Assembly (NCBI GenBank): GCA_041694635.1
Contig: JBDNHI010000103.1
Span: 56,792-120,791, forward strand
Length of the DNA stretch: 64,000 bases
Direction: 5' to 3'
From: UBA969 sp041694635
GTDB lineage: Bacteria > Planctomycetota > Planctomycetia > Gemmatales > Gemmataceae
Shown here in pieces: positions 1 through 8,327 of this stretch. The notes under the pieces are model-generated. The model saw only the letters and a list, made by a program, of their open reading frames with translations. It ran no database searches and had not been told where the DNA came from. Position numbers and translations under genes: made by a program. Position 1 is the first letter of the stretch, and each line of letters starts with the position of its first letter.

Positions 1-120
1 GCCGCTTCCAAATTTTCTTGGCATCATTGTGCGCTTAAAACATTCTTGGCTTATGAAAAAGTTTTAAATATTGCTCGCCCTCAAATTATTCAAACAAACC
101 ATTTAAAGCTAGCTGGATAA
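1..120 (+). CDS. C-terminal tail of a glycosyltransferase (partial)
   Basis: Frame 1 is open from the window edge to a TAA at 118-120 and gives 39 residues. The tail contains FSWHHCALKTFLAYEKVL, which matches the usual last helix of family GT4 glycosyltransferases (an F-S-W followed about 13 residues later by Y-x-x-V/L). These enzymes transfer sugars from nucleotide donors to glycans or lipids at the inner face of the membrane. The catalytic part lies outside the window, so the substrate cannot be judged. It converges with the SH3 gene 31 bases away. The call rests only on the tail pattern and could be wrong. Confidence 0.5.
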   Translation, partial: AASKFSWHHCALKTFLAYEKVLNIARPQIIQTNHLKLAG

Positions 121-151
121 TTTGATTAACAATTATGCACTCTTAGCACTT

Positions 152-1402
152 CTACCGTGGTTGTATTTGGTACACTGTCATTACATAGGCCCGCATATCG
201 CTTCGATACGACGAAGGACCAGACACTTCAACCCTTTGATTTAAAAATAGATCTAGATTCTGGCCAGGCGCTGGAATTAAATAAATCAAAGGTCTTCCTT
301 GCTGTGATTCAATGTAGTAAGAAGGATCTTGACTTTGAGGCCTTCCACCTTTTCGAAGGTAACCCGGCCCTACCCCCGTGCCTGAACCCGAATTGATCGG
401 CTTCACCGGCGCAGGCGTTGGGCCACTTACCACCGCTTGATAATTGTTTTGTGGCACAGTATTCGGACTCGGGCTTGGTGCTTCTTGCATATTATTGCTT
501 ACGGGATTATTAACCGTACTGTTTATTGGTGCATTGGATATCGCTTGCACTAATGGCTTGTTGATTAGCTTGGGTTGACCAGGCGCACATGCCAATACTG
601 TATTCGTTTTTCCTCGTGCAGTGCAATCTCTTAGCCAAGCTGCCCTGCTATAGCATTGATTCGAAAACATAGGCTGGCTGCAAGCAAAATCTTGACTTAT
701 TTGTGTATACTGGCGAATCGCCTCGGTTGTCTGACCGGCAGTCTCTGCGGCTACCGCCTGATTCCATCTCAAATTAGGATCACAATTTGGTACGCTTGCA
801 TTTGCGTTTATCACGCTGCTCGTTGTCCCTACTGGATTGCTTACCGAGGTTACGGGCACTTGATTTACTGGCAATGCAGGTTTTACTTGCGCCGATTGTT
901 TCCCTATCGCTTCGCATCGAATATATCGCAATTCGTTTTCGGGAGGCACGATCGGAATCCAAGTCTCTTGGTTATCAACTTGGGGCGATCCAAGGGCTTT
1001 CACCTGCGTTCCCCTTGCAAGCTTTGCACTTTCTACCGTTGGTTTGGTATTTAATAAGGCACTACCAATATACACAGGCACTTTATTTCCATCATTGATT
1101 TGAACTAAATAATTGGGCTGGTTTGCAACAATGCGTTGCAAGTATTTGCTTTGAACCCAAGAGAAAGAACCTTCGGGCGGGCGAATCGCAAGCCATCCGT
1201 CGTTGCGTTCTTGAATCACGGTGATTAGGTCGCCTGCTTTTAGATTATTGGTGCCATACAATTTCGAATCGGAACCGGGGCCAGATCTTACTTCGGCATT
1301 GGGTAGAGTAATTCGTGCAGTATAGGGTGAAGTTGCAGGGGTAATAGTTCCCATTGCTGTTTGATTTGAGAGCAGAAAAACTAGGGTAATAAGTCCATTC
1401 AT
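152..1402 (-). CDS. Secreted SH3-repeat protein
   Basis: The 416-residue product starts with a short hydrophobic segment (residues 1-18), consistent with export. Residues about 30-90 form a bacterial SH3 domain (N-AEVRSGPGSDSKLYG, then W-L-A-I-R-P-P and F-S-W-V), and residues about 97-165 look like a second, diverged copy. The middle (about 170-200 and 270-350) is rich in Pro, Asn, Ser and Thr, as in a flexible linker, and contains a cysteine-rich part at about 205-275. A third folded segment ends the protein (about 355-416). Bacterial SH3 domains usually bind peptidoglycan or other proteins at the envelope; no catalytic domain is visible. It is transcribed divergently from pgi. The ATG at 1402 is the only sensible start. 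Confidence 0.7.
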   Translation of the reverse strand: MNGLITLVFLLSNQTAMGTITPATSPYTARITLPNAEVRSGPGSDSKLYGTNNLKAGDLITVIQERNDGWLAIRPPEGSFSWVQSKYLQRIVANQPNYLVQINDGNKVPVYIGSALLNTKPTVESAKLARGTQVKALGSPQVDNQETWIPIVPPENELRYIRCEAIGKQSAQVKPALPVNQVPVTSVSNPVGTTSSVINANASVPNCDPNLRWNQAVAAETAGQTTEAIRQYTQISQDFACSQPMFSNQCYSRAAWLRDCTARGKTNTVLACAPGQPKLINKPLVQAISNAPINSTVNNPVSNNMQEAPSPSPNTVPQNNYQAVVSGPTPAPVKPINSGSGTGVGPGYLRKGGRPQSQDPSYYIESQQGRPLIYLIPAPGQNLDLFLNQRVEVSGPSSYRSDMRAYVMTVYQIQPR

Positions 1403-1774
1403 AAGAATTCTCGGTCGAGGAACAAAACCTCACACTTCTTGTTATCGAAATTTGAGAGGTGAATCTGAAACGAGAAAGGGAAAAATGCGTAGAAATAAAG
1501 GATTTGCAAGTTAAATAAGCAAGCTAAGTACTTTTTAAAGCTTAAAGACAAGAAAGCTTCTTGCCTATTTATCCTAAACTATCTTTTGTTGAAATGGTTG
1601 ATATTTGTTTTCCATCGGAACTTTTGCCCCTTTTCTTATCGTTTTCCTAACTCTCACCAATTGCGAAAATTTGATGTTCTTCTATTTTTGTGTTTTTTTC
1701 CTCCTCGAAAACTTTATACTCCCTTTACAGTTTTCTATTTAATTTGAAAGTCCCATTCTGAAAGAAGATAGGCT
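1403..1774. promoter_or_regulatory. Divergent intergenic region, SH3 gene / pgi
   Basis: This 372-base AT-rich region separates two divergent genes and must hold both promoters. I see no convincing -35/-10 pair. A small perfect inverted repeat (CAAGAA, 3-base loop, TTCTTG) lies at 1549-1563 and could be an operator or a weak hairpin. A purine-rich ribosome binding site (AGAAGATAGG) precedes the pgi ATG. No additional gene is evident. Confidence 0.4.
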
Positions 1775-3424
1775 ATGAGTAACCCAACTAAATTAGCATC
1801 TTGGAAAGCCTTAGAAAACCACAAGCTCGAAATCGAGAATGTGCAAATGCGAGACCTATTCGCCCAAGATCCATCTCGATTTGATAAGTTTCACCTTCAA
1901 TTTCAATCTATTCTTCTTGATTACTCCAAAAACAGAATCACCGAAAAAACAATGGCCCTTCTCTTTGACCTCGCTAAAGAGGCCAATGTTATGGGCGTTG
2001 CAAAACAAATGTTTAACGGCGAAAAAATTAATACCACCGAAGATCGTGCCGTTCTTCATATCGCTTTACGCAATCGTTCCAACAGGCCAATCCTTGTGGA
2101 TGGCAAAGATGTTATGCCAGAAGTAAATTCCGTCCTTGCTCATATGAAAGAATTTAGCAACGCCGTTCGTTCTGGTGCTTGGAAAGGTTATACAGGCAAA
2201 ACTATTACCGATGTTGTTAACATTGGTATTGGTGGATCCGACCTTGGGCCCGTTATGGTTACCGAAGCACTTAAGCCCTATTCTAAGCGCGATCTTAAAG
2301 TCCATTTTGTTTCCAACATTGATGGCACACATATTGTTGAAACGCTTAAGCATCTCAACCCAGAAACCACTATTTTTATCATCGCTTCTAAAACTTTTAC
2401 CACACAAGAAACCCTGACCAATGCTCATTCTGCTAAGGATTGGTTCTTGAAAAGTGCTAAAGATGTTGCTTTTGTTGCCAAGCATTTTGTTGCGCTTTCC
2501 ACCAACACCGAAGAAGTTTCTAAGTTTGGTATCGATGTTAAAAATATGTTTGGGTTTTGGGATTGGGTCGGTGGTCGCTATTCCTTATGGTCTGCAATCG
2601 GCCTTTCAATCATTCTTTCCATCGGTATGGATAACTTTGAAGATATGCTGACCGGGGCTCATATGGTTGATGATCATTTCATCAACACCCCGCTTGAAAA
2701 AAACATACCGGTAATTATGGGGCTAGTAGGGGTTTGGTATAACAATTTCTTTGGTGCTCAGACGCACGCTATTCTTCCTTATGATCAATATATGCATCGT
2801 TTCAGCGCTTATTTTCAACAAGGTGATATGGAATCGGATGGCAAAAGTGTTACCAAGGATGGCGAGCCTTGTACTTGGTCTACTGGCCCCGTCATTTGGG
2901 GCGAACCCGGTACCAATGGCCAGCACGCTTTCTACCAATTGATTCATCAAGGCACCAAGCTTATACCTTGCGATTTTATCGCACCTATTGAAACTCACAA
3001 CCCACTTGGAGAACATCATCCCATCCTACTTTCCAATTTCTTTGCTCAGCCCGAAGCTTTGATGAAGGGCAAAAATGAACAGGAAGTTAGGAAGGAACTT
3101 GGCAGCACCAAGCTTTCAAAAGAAGAACTCGAAAAGCTTGTGCCACAAAAAATGTTTCAAGGTAACAAACCCACCAACTCTATCTTCCTGCAAAAGCTTA
3201 ACCCCAGAACTTTGGGCTCTCTTATTGCTATGTATGAACATAAAATCTTTACTCAGGGTGTTATTTGGGGAATTAATAGTTTTGATCAATGGGGTGTGGA
3301 ACTTGGTAAGCAACTTGCCAAGGCTATTCTTCCCGAACTTTCAGGCGATAACAAAATTGCCAGCCATGATTCTTCGACTAATGGCTTGATCAACTTTTAT
3401 AAGTCCCATCGTGCAGGGAAGTAG
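1775..3424 (+). CDS. pgi: Glucose-6-phosphate isomerase
   Basis: The 549-residue protein is full length for the long bacterial PGI family, which interconverts glucose 6-phosphate and fructose 6-phosphate in the cytoplasm. Visible landmarks are VNIGIGGSDLGPVMVTEAL (first SIS phosphosugar-binding loop, about residues 150-168), the family signature region GFWDWVGGRYSLWSAIGL (about 262-279), the GEPGTNGQHAFYQLIHQGT stretch carrying the catalytic Glu/His, and LINFYKSHR at the C terminus. The ATG is preceded by a purine-rich ribosome binding site. The next gene starts 22 bases downstream on the same strand, so the two may be cotranscribed, although no functional link is obvious. Confidence 0.97.
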   Translation: MSNPTKLASWKALENHKLEIENVQMRDLFAQDPSRFDKFHLQFQSILLDYSKNRITEKTMALLFDLAKEANVMGVAKQMFNGEKINTTEDRAVLHIALRNRSNRPILVDGKDVMPEVNSVLAHMKEFSNAVRSGAWKGYTGKTITDVVNIGIGGSDLGPVMVTEALKPYSKRDLKVHFVSNIDGTHIVETLKHLNPETTIFIIASKTFTTQETLTNAHSAKDWFLKSAKDVAFVAKHFVALSTNTEEVSKFGIDVKNMFGFWDWVGGRYSLWSAIGLSIILSIGMDNFEDMLTGAHMVDDHFINTPLEKNIPVIMGLVGVWYNNFFGAQTHAILPYDQYMHRFSAYFQQGDMESDGKSVTKDGEPCTWSTGPVIWGEPGTNGQHAFYQLIHQGTKLIPCDFIAPIETHNPLGEHHPILLSNFFAQPEALMKGKNEQEVRKELGSTKLSKEELEKLVPQKMFQGNKPTNSIFLQKLNPRTLGSLIAMYEHKIFTQGVIWGINSFDQWGVELGKQLAKAILPELSGDNKIASHDSSTNGLINFYKSHRAGK

Positions 3425-3446
3425 TCGATAGTCCTTTGGATTTAGC

Positions 3447-5264
3447 TTGGGGGTTTTTGTGCTTGGACCAATTTTTGATCGTGAATGGTATATTTTACCC
3501 CGTCGGCCAAGGCACATTCCCACTCGAATTGCCTACCTTGGCATTCTTTGGGTCATTGCTGTCACCGCTTGGCTTTCTACGGGGCTGTGGCAAAAACCTG
3601 CCACTCTAGGCGAAACTGCTAGGCTAGGCCCTCTTCTTTTTCAGATTATTTCCATTGTTCAACTTACCTTCCTACTCTTTTTTAGTGCCCTTTCTTCTGC
3701 GAGTGCGGTTGCCCTCGAAAAAGATCGACGCACTTTTATTCTTCTCCTCATTACCGACCTACGAGACCGCGAAATCGTTCTAGGCAAAATTTTTGGCAGC
3801 CTCCTTCCCATCGTTTTTCTCCTTGCGGGCTCTGCTCCTATTCTTGCTTCGCTTTTACTCCTTGGTGGTATTGCACCTTTTCAAGTTCTTCAATCTCTCG
3901 TTATTCTTGCCGCCACCTCTCTTGTTTCTGGCTCAATAGGTGGCCTTGTTGCACTTTGGCGCGAGAAAACTTTTCAGGCCCTTGCCCTTACTACACTTAT
4001 CCTTGTCCTCTACCTTGGTTTGATTCGGGTCATTGCTTTTCTCCCAGGTTTAAATTCAGATGCTGCTATCTTCCTCCAAGAAAGGCTTGATCCTTTTCTT
4101 GCGCTTGGTACCGTACTAGATCCTCTTTCCTCTTCTCAATCTTCGCTTTCTGCTCCTTATGCTTACGCTATTCTTATGGTTATCTTTTCCCTTTTTATAA
4201 ATACTTATGGAATGTTTAAACTCCGCATTTGGAATCCGAGTGGCGAGCCTATTATGCAATGCGAAGCACCCGATAACGCTTCCCTCGAAGAATCGGACCG
4301 CGCTCAAGCTCACGCCGCCCCAGGCCACACCCGTAGGGTACAAGGGAACCCTATCTTTTGGCGCGAAGTCTTTACTCGGGCCTATGGCAGAAAACCTATC
4401 CTTATTAAACTTGCCTATGCTTTTGCCCTATCTCTTATTTGCTTCGCTGCCCTTAGGCCTTTGTTCCTCGATCAGGAAAAAGCTGTTTTCTTTGCCGCTT
4501 ATGGCTTAATTCCAGTTACCGTTCTTAGTCTTTTGCTAATCGCTGCTCAGGCTGCTACCTCGATTACTTCCGAACGCGATACAGGCGCTTTAGATTTACT
4601 CTTGGTTACCGATCTTTCCCCCCAAGAGTTTATCTTTGGCAAACTTGGTGGCATTCTTTGGAATACCAAAGAATATATCGTTCCACCTTTTCTGCTTGCT
4701 GCTCTTTATGGCTACTATGGTTTCCTTGCTACACCACCGGCGAACCAACAACAACTTGCACCTATGATGAACCTTACTTCTTTTATTTGTTTAATTGCTG
4801 GCTTTGCTGTATTGCAATCCTTTGCGATGGTGCTGGGTATTCATGTTGCCCTTCGTAATCAAAACAGTAGGCTTGCAATATTAAACACCTTGGGAACTAT
4901 TTTTTTCCTGACTGCTGGCACGCTTATTACTATTTCCTTGATCTTGATTAATGGCAAGTTCGAATATCAGTGGGCTAGTTTTATCTTTTTCCTTGCGGCT
5001 GGCATCGGCGGTCTTTGGTGGGTTTTGAATGGCGACCGGCCTTCCCCTGCACTTACTCTTGCTAGTTGGTTAAGCCCTTTAAGTGTTTTTTATGGAATCG
5101 CAAATGCATTGGTTGCCAAGCCTGGTTCTCAGGAATCTGCGGATCCTGTTTTATCTTTTATGGTTTTAGGTGGGGCCTTTGCCTTTACGATTGCTGCTAT
5201 GTTAGTCCCTTTATTAAGCGAATTTGATATCGCTTTGGGGCGGACAAGTGGCGGGGCGGATTAG
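3447..5264 (+). CDS. ABC-2 type transporter permease, duplicated
   Basis: This 605-residue integral membrane protein has about twelve hydrophobic segments in two similar halves. Each half carries a cytoplasmic motif after its second membrane segment: residues about 89-120 (EKDRRTFILLLITDL, then EIVLGKIFG) and about 373-402 (ERDTGALDLLLVTDL, then EFIFGKLGG). This is the motif found in ABC-2 membrane subunits, so the protein seems to be two such subunits fused. No ATPase lies beside it. The open frame begins at TTG 3447, but GTG 3459 has a G-rich stretch (GGGGG) just upstream and may be the true start. The transported substrate cannot be predicted; planctomycete relatives are annotated only as ABC permeases. 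Confidence 0.8.
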   Translation: MGVFVLGPIFDREWYILPRRPRHIPTRIAYLGILWVIAVTAWLSTGLWQKPATLGETARLGPLLFQIISIVQLTFLLFFSALSSASAVALEKDRRTFILLLITDLRDREIVLGKIFGSLLPIVFLLAGSAPILASLLLLGGIAPFQVLQSLVILAATSLVSGSIGGLVALWREKTFQALALTTLILVLYLGLIRVIAFLPGLNSDAAIFLQERLDPFLALGTVLDPLSSSQSSLSAPYAYAILMVIFSLFINTYGMFKLRIWNPSGEPIMQCEAPDNASLEESDRAQAHAAPGHTRRVQGNPIFWREVFTRAYGRKPILIKLAYAFALSLICFAALRPLFLDQEKAVFFAAYGLIPVTVLSLLLIAAQAATSITSERDTGALDLLLVTDLSPQEFIFGKLGGILWNTKEYIVPPFLLAALYGYYGFLATPPANQQQLAPMMNLTSFICLIAGFAVLQSFAMVLGIHVALRNQNSRLAILNTLGTIFFLTAGTLITISLILINGKFEYQWASFIFFLAAGIGGLWWVLNGDRPSPALTLASWLSPLSVFYGIANALVAKPGSQESADPVLSFMVLGGAFAFTIAAMLVPLLSEFDIALGRTSGGAD

Positions 5265-5412
5265 TGCTTTGGCGTTGTGGCTAATGCGAATGGCAGTTCT
5301 TGCCGATAAAACATAAATACTTCTTTTATTTTCTTGGAAAGAAAGTTCTTTCCTATTCCTTGCTTTTTGCCATTGGCTGGGGTTAAGGGATAAGAAGAAA
5401 GTAAGAGAATTG

Positions 5413-5485
5413 GCCCCGGTAGCTCAGTCGGTAGAGCAGCTGACTCTTAATCAGCTTGTCGTAGGTTCGATCCCTACTCGGGGCA
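5413..5485 (+). tRNA. tRNA-Lys (anticodon CTT)
   Basis: A complete 73-base cloverleaf is visible: acceptor GCCCCGG (5413-5419) pairs with TCGGGGC (5478-5484), D stem GCTC/GAGC, anticodon stem GCTGA/TCAGC around loop CTCTTAA, and T stem GTAGG/CCTAC with loop TTCGATC. The anticodon CTT (5446-5448) reads AAG. A is the discriminator base and CCA is not encoded. The 3' end is immediately followed by the remains of an integrase gene on the other strand, so this tRNA gene probably served as an attachment site. Confidence 0.97.
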
Positions 5486-5798
5486 TTCGTTGTTTCTGCA
5501 ATTCCTCGACAATTCCCGCTAAAACCTCAATATTACCCTCAATTTCAATCAATTCTTGAACTTCTGCGAACATTTCTGAACCGCCCCGATGCGTCGGATT
5601 TTGCGTTGTTTTTACATCGTGTGCGTCGGATTTTGCGTTGTTTTTTTTAACCCCTAATGAGTCGATATCGGGTTTATTAATAAGGTTAGGTGTACAAGTA
5701 ACCCCAACTGCCTTGGCAAAGTGAGTATCTGTAACTTGGAGGTAATGCCCAATAGCTATGGCGGGGGTGTTGCCTACCCAAACCAAATGCGATTTAAT
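5451..5798 (-). pseudogene. Relic of a tyrosine integrase (C-terminal end)
   Basis: On the minus strand the frame after the stop at 5799-5801 reads IKSHLVWVGNTPAIAIGHYL followed by QVTDTHFAKAVG. This matches the end of planctomycete-type tyrosine recombinases, where a W-x-G-N-T/S-P-A-I-A...HY-L-Q-V-T-D-x-HF block contains the catalytic Tyr (here in GHYLQ). The frame then runs as a low-complexity tail and ends in ...GIEPTTS, which is only the antisense of the tRNA-Lys gene and is common where integrases abut tRNAs. The N-terminal domain and the catalytic Arg-His-x-x-Arg part are missing, and a stop sits directly before the conserved block, so it cannot be functional. Confidence 0.7.
5590..5645. 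repeat. Two copies of a 24-base direct repeat
   Basis: TGCGTCGGATTTTGCGTTGT plus TTTT occurs at 5590-5613 and again at 5622-5645, separated by eight bases (period 32). It lies in the low-complexity tail of the integrase relic, so it may be a local duplication made during decay. Confidence 0.85.
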
Positions 5799-6061
5799 CT
5801 AAAAATGGAAACGGTGGCAAATACTATTGGCCGCACATTATTGAGTCTGGATTGAGTCTGGTCGGCGAAGTACCGGTGCTAAAAAGCGAATTCAACTGGG
5901 CTTGATGATTACCTGATTGGCGAAATTAAATTTGCCAACCAAGGAGATTGGCGCTCCTAAGATTAGACACCTGGTGTTCACAGATGACAAAAAGTGCCAG
6001 ATTGAATAGCTAAGGCAGGCCCCGTTTTGGCCAACTGCGTAAGTCCTAAATGATTGTACTA
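5799..6061. other. Degenerate region with no intact gene
   Basis: No credible open frame covers this segment. A ten-base direct repeat (TTGAGTCTGG at 5841-5850 and 5852-5861) is present. Short coding-like plus-strand pieces interrupted by stops occur around 5900-5990, as expected of decayed DNA. Together with the integrase relic I read it as the remains of an inserted element, but no family is recognisable. Confidence 0.4.
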
Positions 6062-6571
6062 TCAACTTTTCAGCAGTTCTAAATATGAAGCTGAAACTAA
6101 TTGATCTGGCAAAAGCTTTAATCTATCTAAAAGGTTTTGAGCAATAGTTTCGCCCAAGGCTGCCGTTTCATTTTCACCTAGCACGACTTCGATTTCAAGG
6201 AAGTCCCCTAATCCCTCTACCTGATCTAAATGAATTCGAGTTTGCCCAGAAAGATAAAGAGTTCGCTTCTTAATAACGGTGCCAAGAATGCCAAAGGCAG
6301 AGTCAAGAACCAGCTTAAGAGAATCGGGATTCGGAGTAGGAGAGATATTATAGTTGGAAAGTTTGGGGCCAGCAAGGCTAGGCCTTTGATAGTAAATTAA
6401 TTCACCCTTTGATTGCGAAAAAGTACGAAGTTTAAGAAAACCAGTGGTGCAATTAAAGAAGGTATCTTGCTGAAAGAGTAGGAAAGGGCCGGAATCTGCA
6501 AGGGCTGCAACTTGAATAGCAAGGTCATTGAAATTTGATATTCGTGCTTTAATCTCGATGTTTCTAGCCAT
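6062..6571 (-). CDS. CYTH domain protein (class IV adenylate cyclase-like)
   Basis: From the ATG at 6571 the product is 169 residues and begins MARNIEIKAR, the E-x-E/I-x-K signature that opens the CYTH (CyaB / thiamine triphosphatase) fold. Further hallmarks are FLKLRTF and ELIYYQRP on the first strands, KKRTLYL, TRIHLDQVEGLGDFLEIEVVL with its acidic metal ligands, and a C-terminal helix. The family binds triphosphate-containing substrates inside an eight-stranded tunnel, with activities including class IV adenylate cyclase and inorganic or thiamine triphosphatase; which applies here is not decided by sequence. An open frame extends upstream to TTG 6616, but the family alignment favours ATG 6571. 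It is divergent from glnA. Confidence 0.85.
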   Translation of the reverse strand: MARNIEIKARISNFNDLAIQVAALADSGPFLLFQQDTFFNCTTGFLKLRTFSQSKGELIYYQRPSLAGPKLSNYNISPTPNPDSLKLVLDSAFGILGTVIKKRTLYLSGQTRIHLDQVEGLGDFLEIEVVLGENETAALGETIAQNLLDRLKLLPDQLVSASYLELLKS

Positions 6572-6805
6572 TTTAGTTACCAAAAGCGCCGTTAAATCAA
6601 AAGGTATTTTTATCAAGGTTGTGATGTTAAGCTATAAAAGAATTGGGGGATTAAGATTAATTTAAAGATTAAGTTAGGAACTGAGAAAGGTTTTATTTGC
6701 CTTTGCCTAGGACCACCTATAGGATATTAATAAGGTTCTTTCTACTCTCCCAAAGCACAATAAGGAAGGCATTCAGCCGCCAACCTTAATTGGAGTTTTA
6801 TACCC

Positions 6806-8218
6806 GTGACTCCCCGCGAGATCTTAGCTCACATCCGTGAAAAAGAAGTGAGAGCAATAGATCTAAGATTTATGGACTTCCCCGGTCTTTGGAAGCATTT
6901 TACCATCCCAGCAACTGCTCTATGCGAATCGACTTTCGAAGAAGGTCTTGGGTTCGATGGTGCAAGTATGCGAGGTTGGCAAACCATTAATGAATCCGAC
7001 ATGGTTGTAATGCCTGTACCCGAGACAGCGTTTCTTGATCCATTTGCAAAGGAAAAGACGCTGACAATGATATGCAATATTCAAGACCCGTTAACCCGAG
7101 AAGATTACACCAGGGATCCGCGAAATGTCGCAAGGAAAGCGACGAATTATATGAAGGCATCGGGGATTTGTGATACCGCCTACTTTGGTCCGAAAATTGA
7201 ATTCTTCGTCTTTGATGAAATCCGCTACAACCAAAACGAACATAGTGGCTACTACTTTATAGAAAGTGCAGAGGGCGCTTGGAACACGGGTAGGAAAGAA
7301 GAGCCAAATTTGGGTCATAAAATTCGCTATAAGGAAGGTTATCTGAATTGCCCGCCTTCTGATTCTAACCACGATTTACGCAGCGAAATGATGCTTACGA
7401 TGCTAGATTGCGGAATTGAAATTGAATCGCATCATCACGAAGGATCGACTGCGGGGCAGGGTGAAATTGATATTCGGTTTTCGACCTTGGTTGAAATGGC
7501 AGACAGTGTGCTTAAGTATAAGTACATTGTTAAAAATGTTGCTCGAAAGCATAATAAATCTGCGACCTTTATGCCTAAGCCTTTGTTTCAAGATCACGGA
7601 AGTGGTATGCACATTCATTGTTCCTTATGGAAGGGTGGTAAAAACCTCTTTGCAGGAACAGGCTACGCTGGGCTTAGCGATACCGCAATGTATGCGATAG
7701 GTGGATTATTAAAGCACGCGCCATCTTTATGCGCTATCACTAATCCAACCACGAACAGTTATAAACGATTGGTACCTGGCTATGATGCGCCAACACGGTT
7801 GGCGTATAGCAGTAGGAACCGCTCTGCTGCAATTAGAATACCGGTGCATTCGCACAAGGCGAATTCCAAGCGCATTGAATACCGCTGCCCAGATGGATCG
7901 AGCAACCCTTATCTGGCGTTTGCAGGAATGTTGATGGCAATGCTGGATGGCATTAAGAATAAGATTCATCCGGGCGACCCGATGGATAGAAACATCTATG
8001 ATCTAGGGCCAGAAGAACGCTTAAAGTTGCCGGGAACGCCTAGTTCACTTGAAGAATCGTTAAATAATTTAGAGCAAGATCACGAATTTCTTTTACAAGG
8101 CGATGTTTTTACGGAAGATGTAATCCGTACTTGGATTCAATATAAGCGTGAGAACGAGGTAGAGGCAATTAGAATGAGGCCTCACCCTTACGAATTTGCG
8201 CTTTATTATGATTTATAA
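6806..8218 (+). CDS. glnA: Glutamine synthetase type I
   Basis: This 470-residue GSI subunit catalyses ATP-dependent amidation of glutamate with ammonia in a cytoplasmic dodecamer. Clear landmarks are the GFDGASMRGW beta-grasp segment, FGPKIEFFVFD, the acidic metal ligands in GEIDIRFSTL, HGSGMHIHCSLW near the ammonia/glutamate site, NSYKRLVPGYDAP, RSAAIRIP and KRIEYRCPDGSSNPYLAFA. Tyr398 in RNIYDLGPEE is at the position adenylylated in enterobacterial GlnA, so regulation by an adenylyltransferase is possible (inference). It starts with GTG 6806 behind TGGAG at about 6791. A type III glutamine synthetase follows 109 bases downstream on the same strand. Confidence 0.96.
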   Translation: MTPREILAHIREKEVRAIDLRFMDFPGLWKHFTIPATALCESTFEEGLGFDGASMRGWQTINESDMVVMPVPETAFLDPFAKEKTLTMICNIQDPLTREDYTRDPRNVARKATNYMKASGICDTAYFGPKIEFFVFDEIRYNQNEHSGYYFIESAEGAWNTGRKEEPNLGHKIRYKEGYLNCPPSDSNHDLRSEMMLTMLDCGIEIESHHHEGSTAGQGEIDIRFSTLVEMADSVLKYKYIVKNVARKHNKSATFMPKPLFQDHGSGMHIHCSLWKGGKNLFAGTGYAGLSDTAMYAIGGLLKHAPSLCAITNPTTNSYKRLVPGYDAPTRLAYSSRNRSAAIRIPVHSHKANSKRIEYRCPDGSSNPYLAFAGMLMAMLDGIKNKIHPGDPMDRNIYDLGPEERLKLPGTPSSLEESLNNLEQDHEFLLQGDVFTEDVIRTWIQYKRENEVEAIRMRPHPYEFALYYDL

Positions 8219-8327
8219 TGTGACTCTCTAGTACGAGTCGGCAAGAGAAGGAGTGCGCGGCCTTCACAATGCCTATGACTGGTGCGAATTCCCGCGTTAC
8301 TTTATTTAGCTTTAGAGGATTTTTAAT

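Noticed and set aside
5451..5485. Integrase-like frame continuing over the tRNA-Lys gene
   Set aside because: The final GIEPTTS residues are simply the antisense of the tRNA; they are a read-through artefact and not protein homology.
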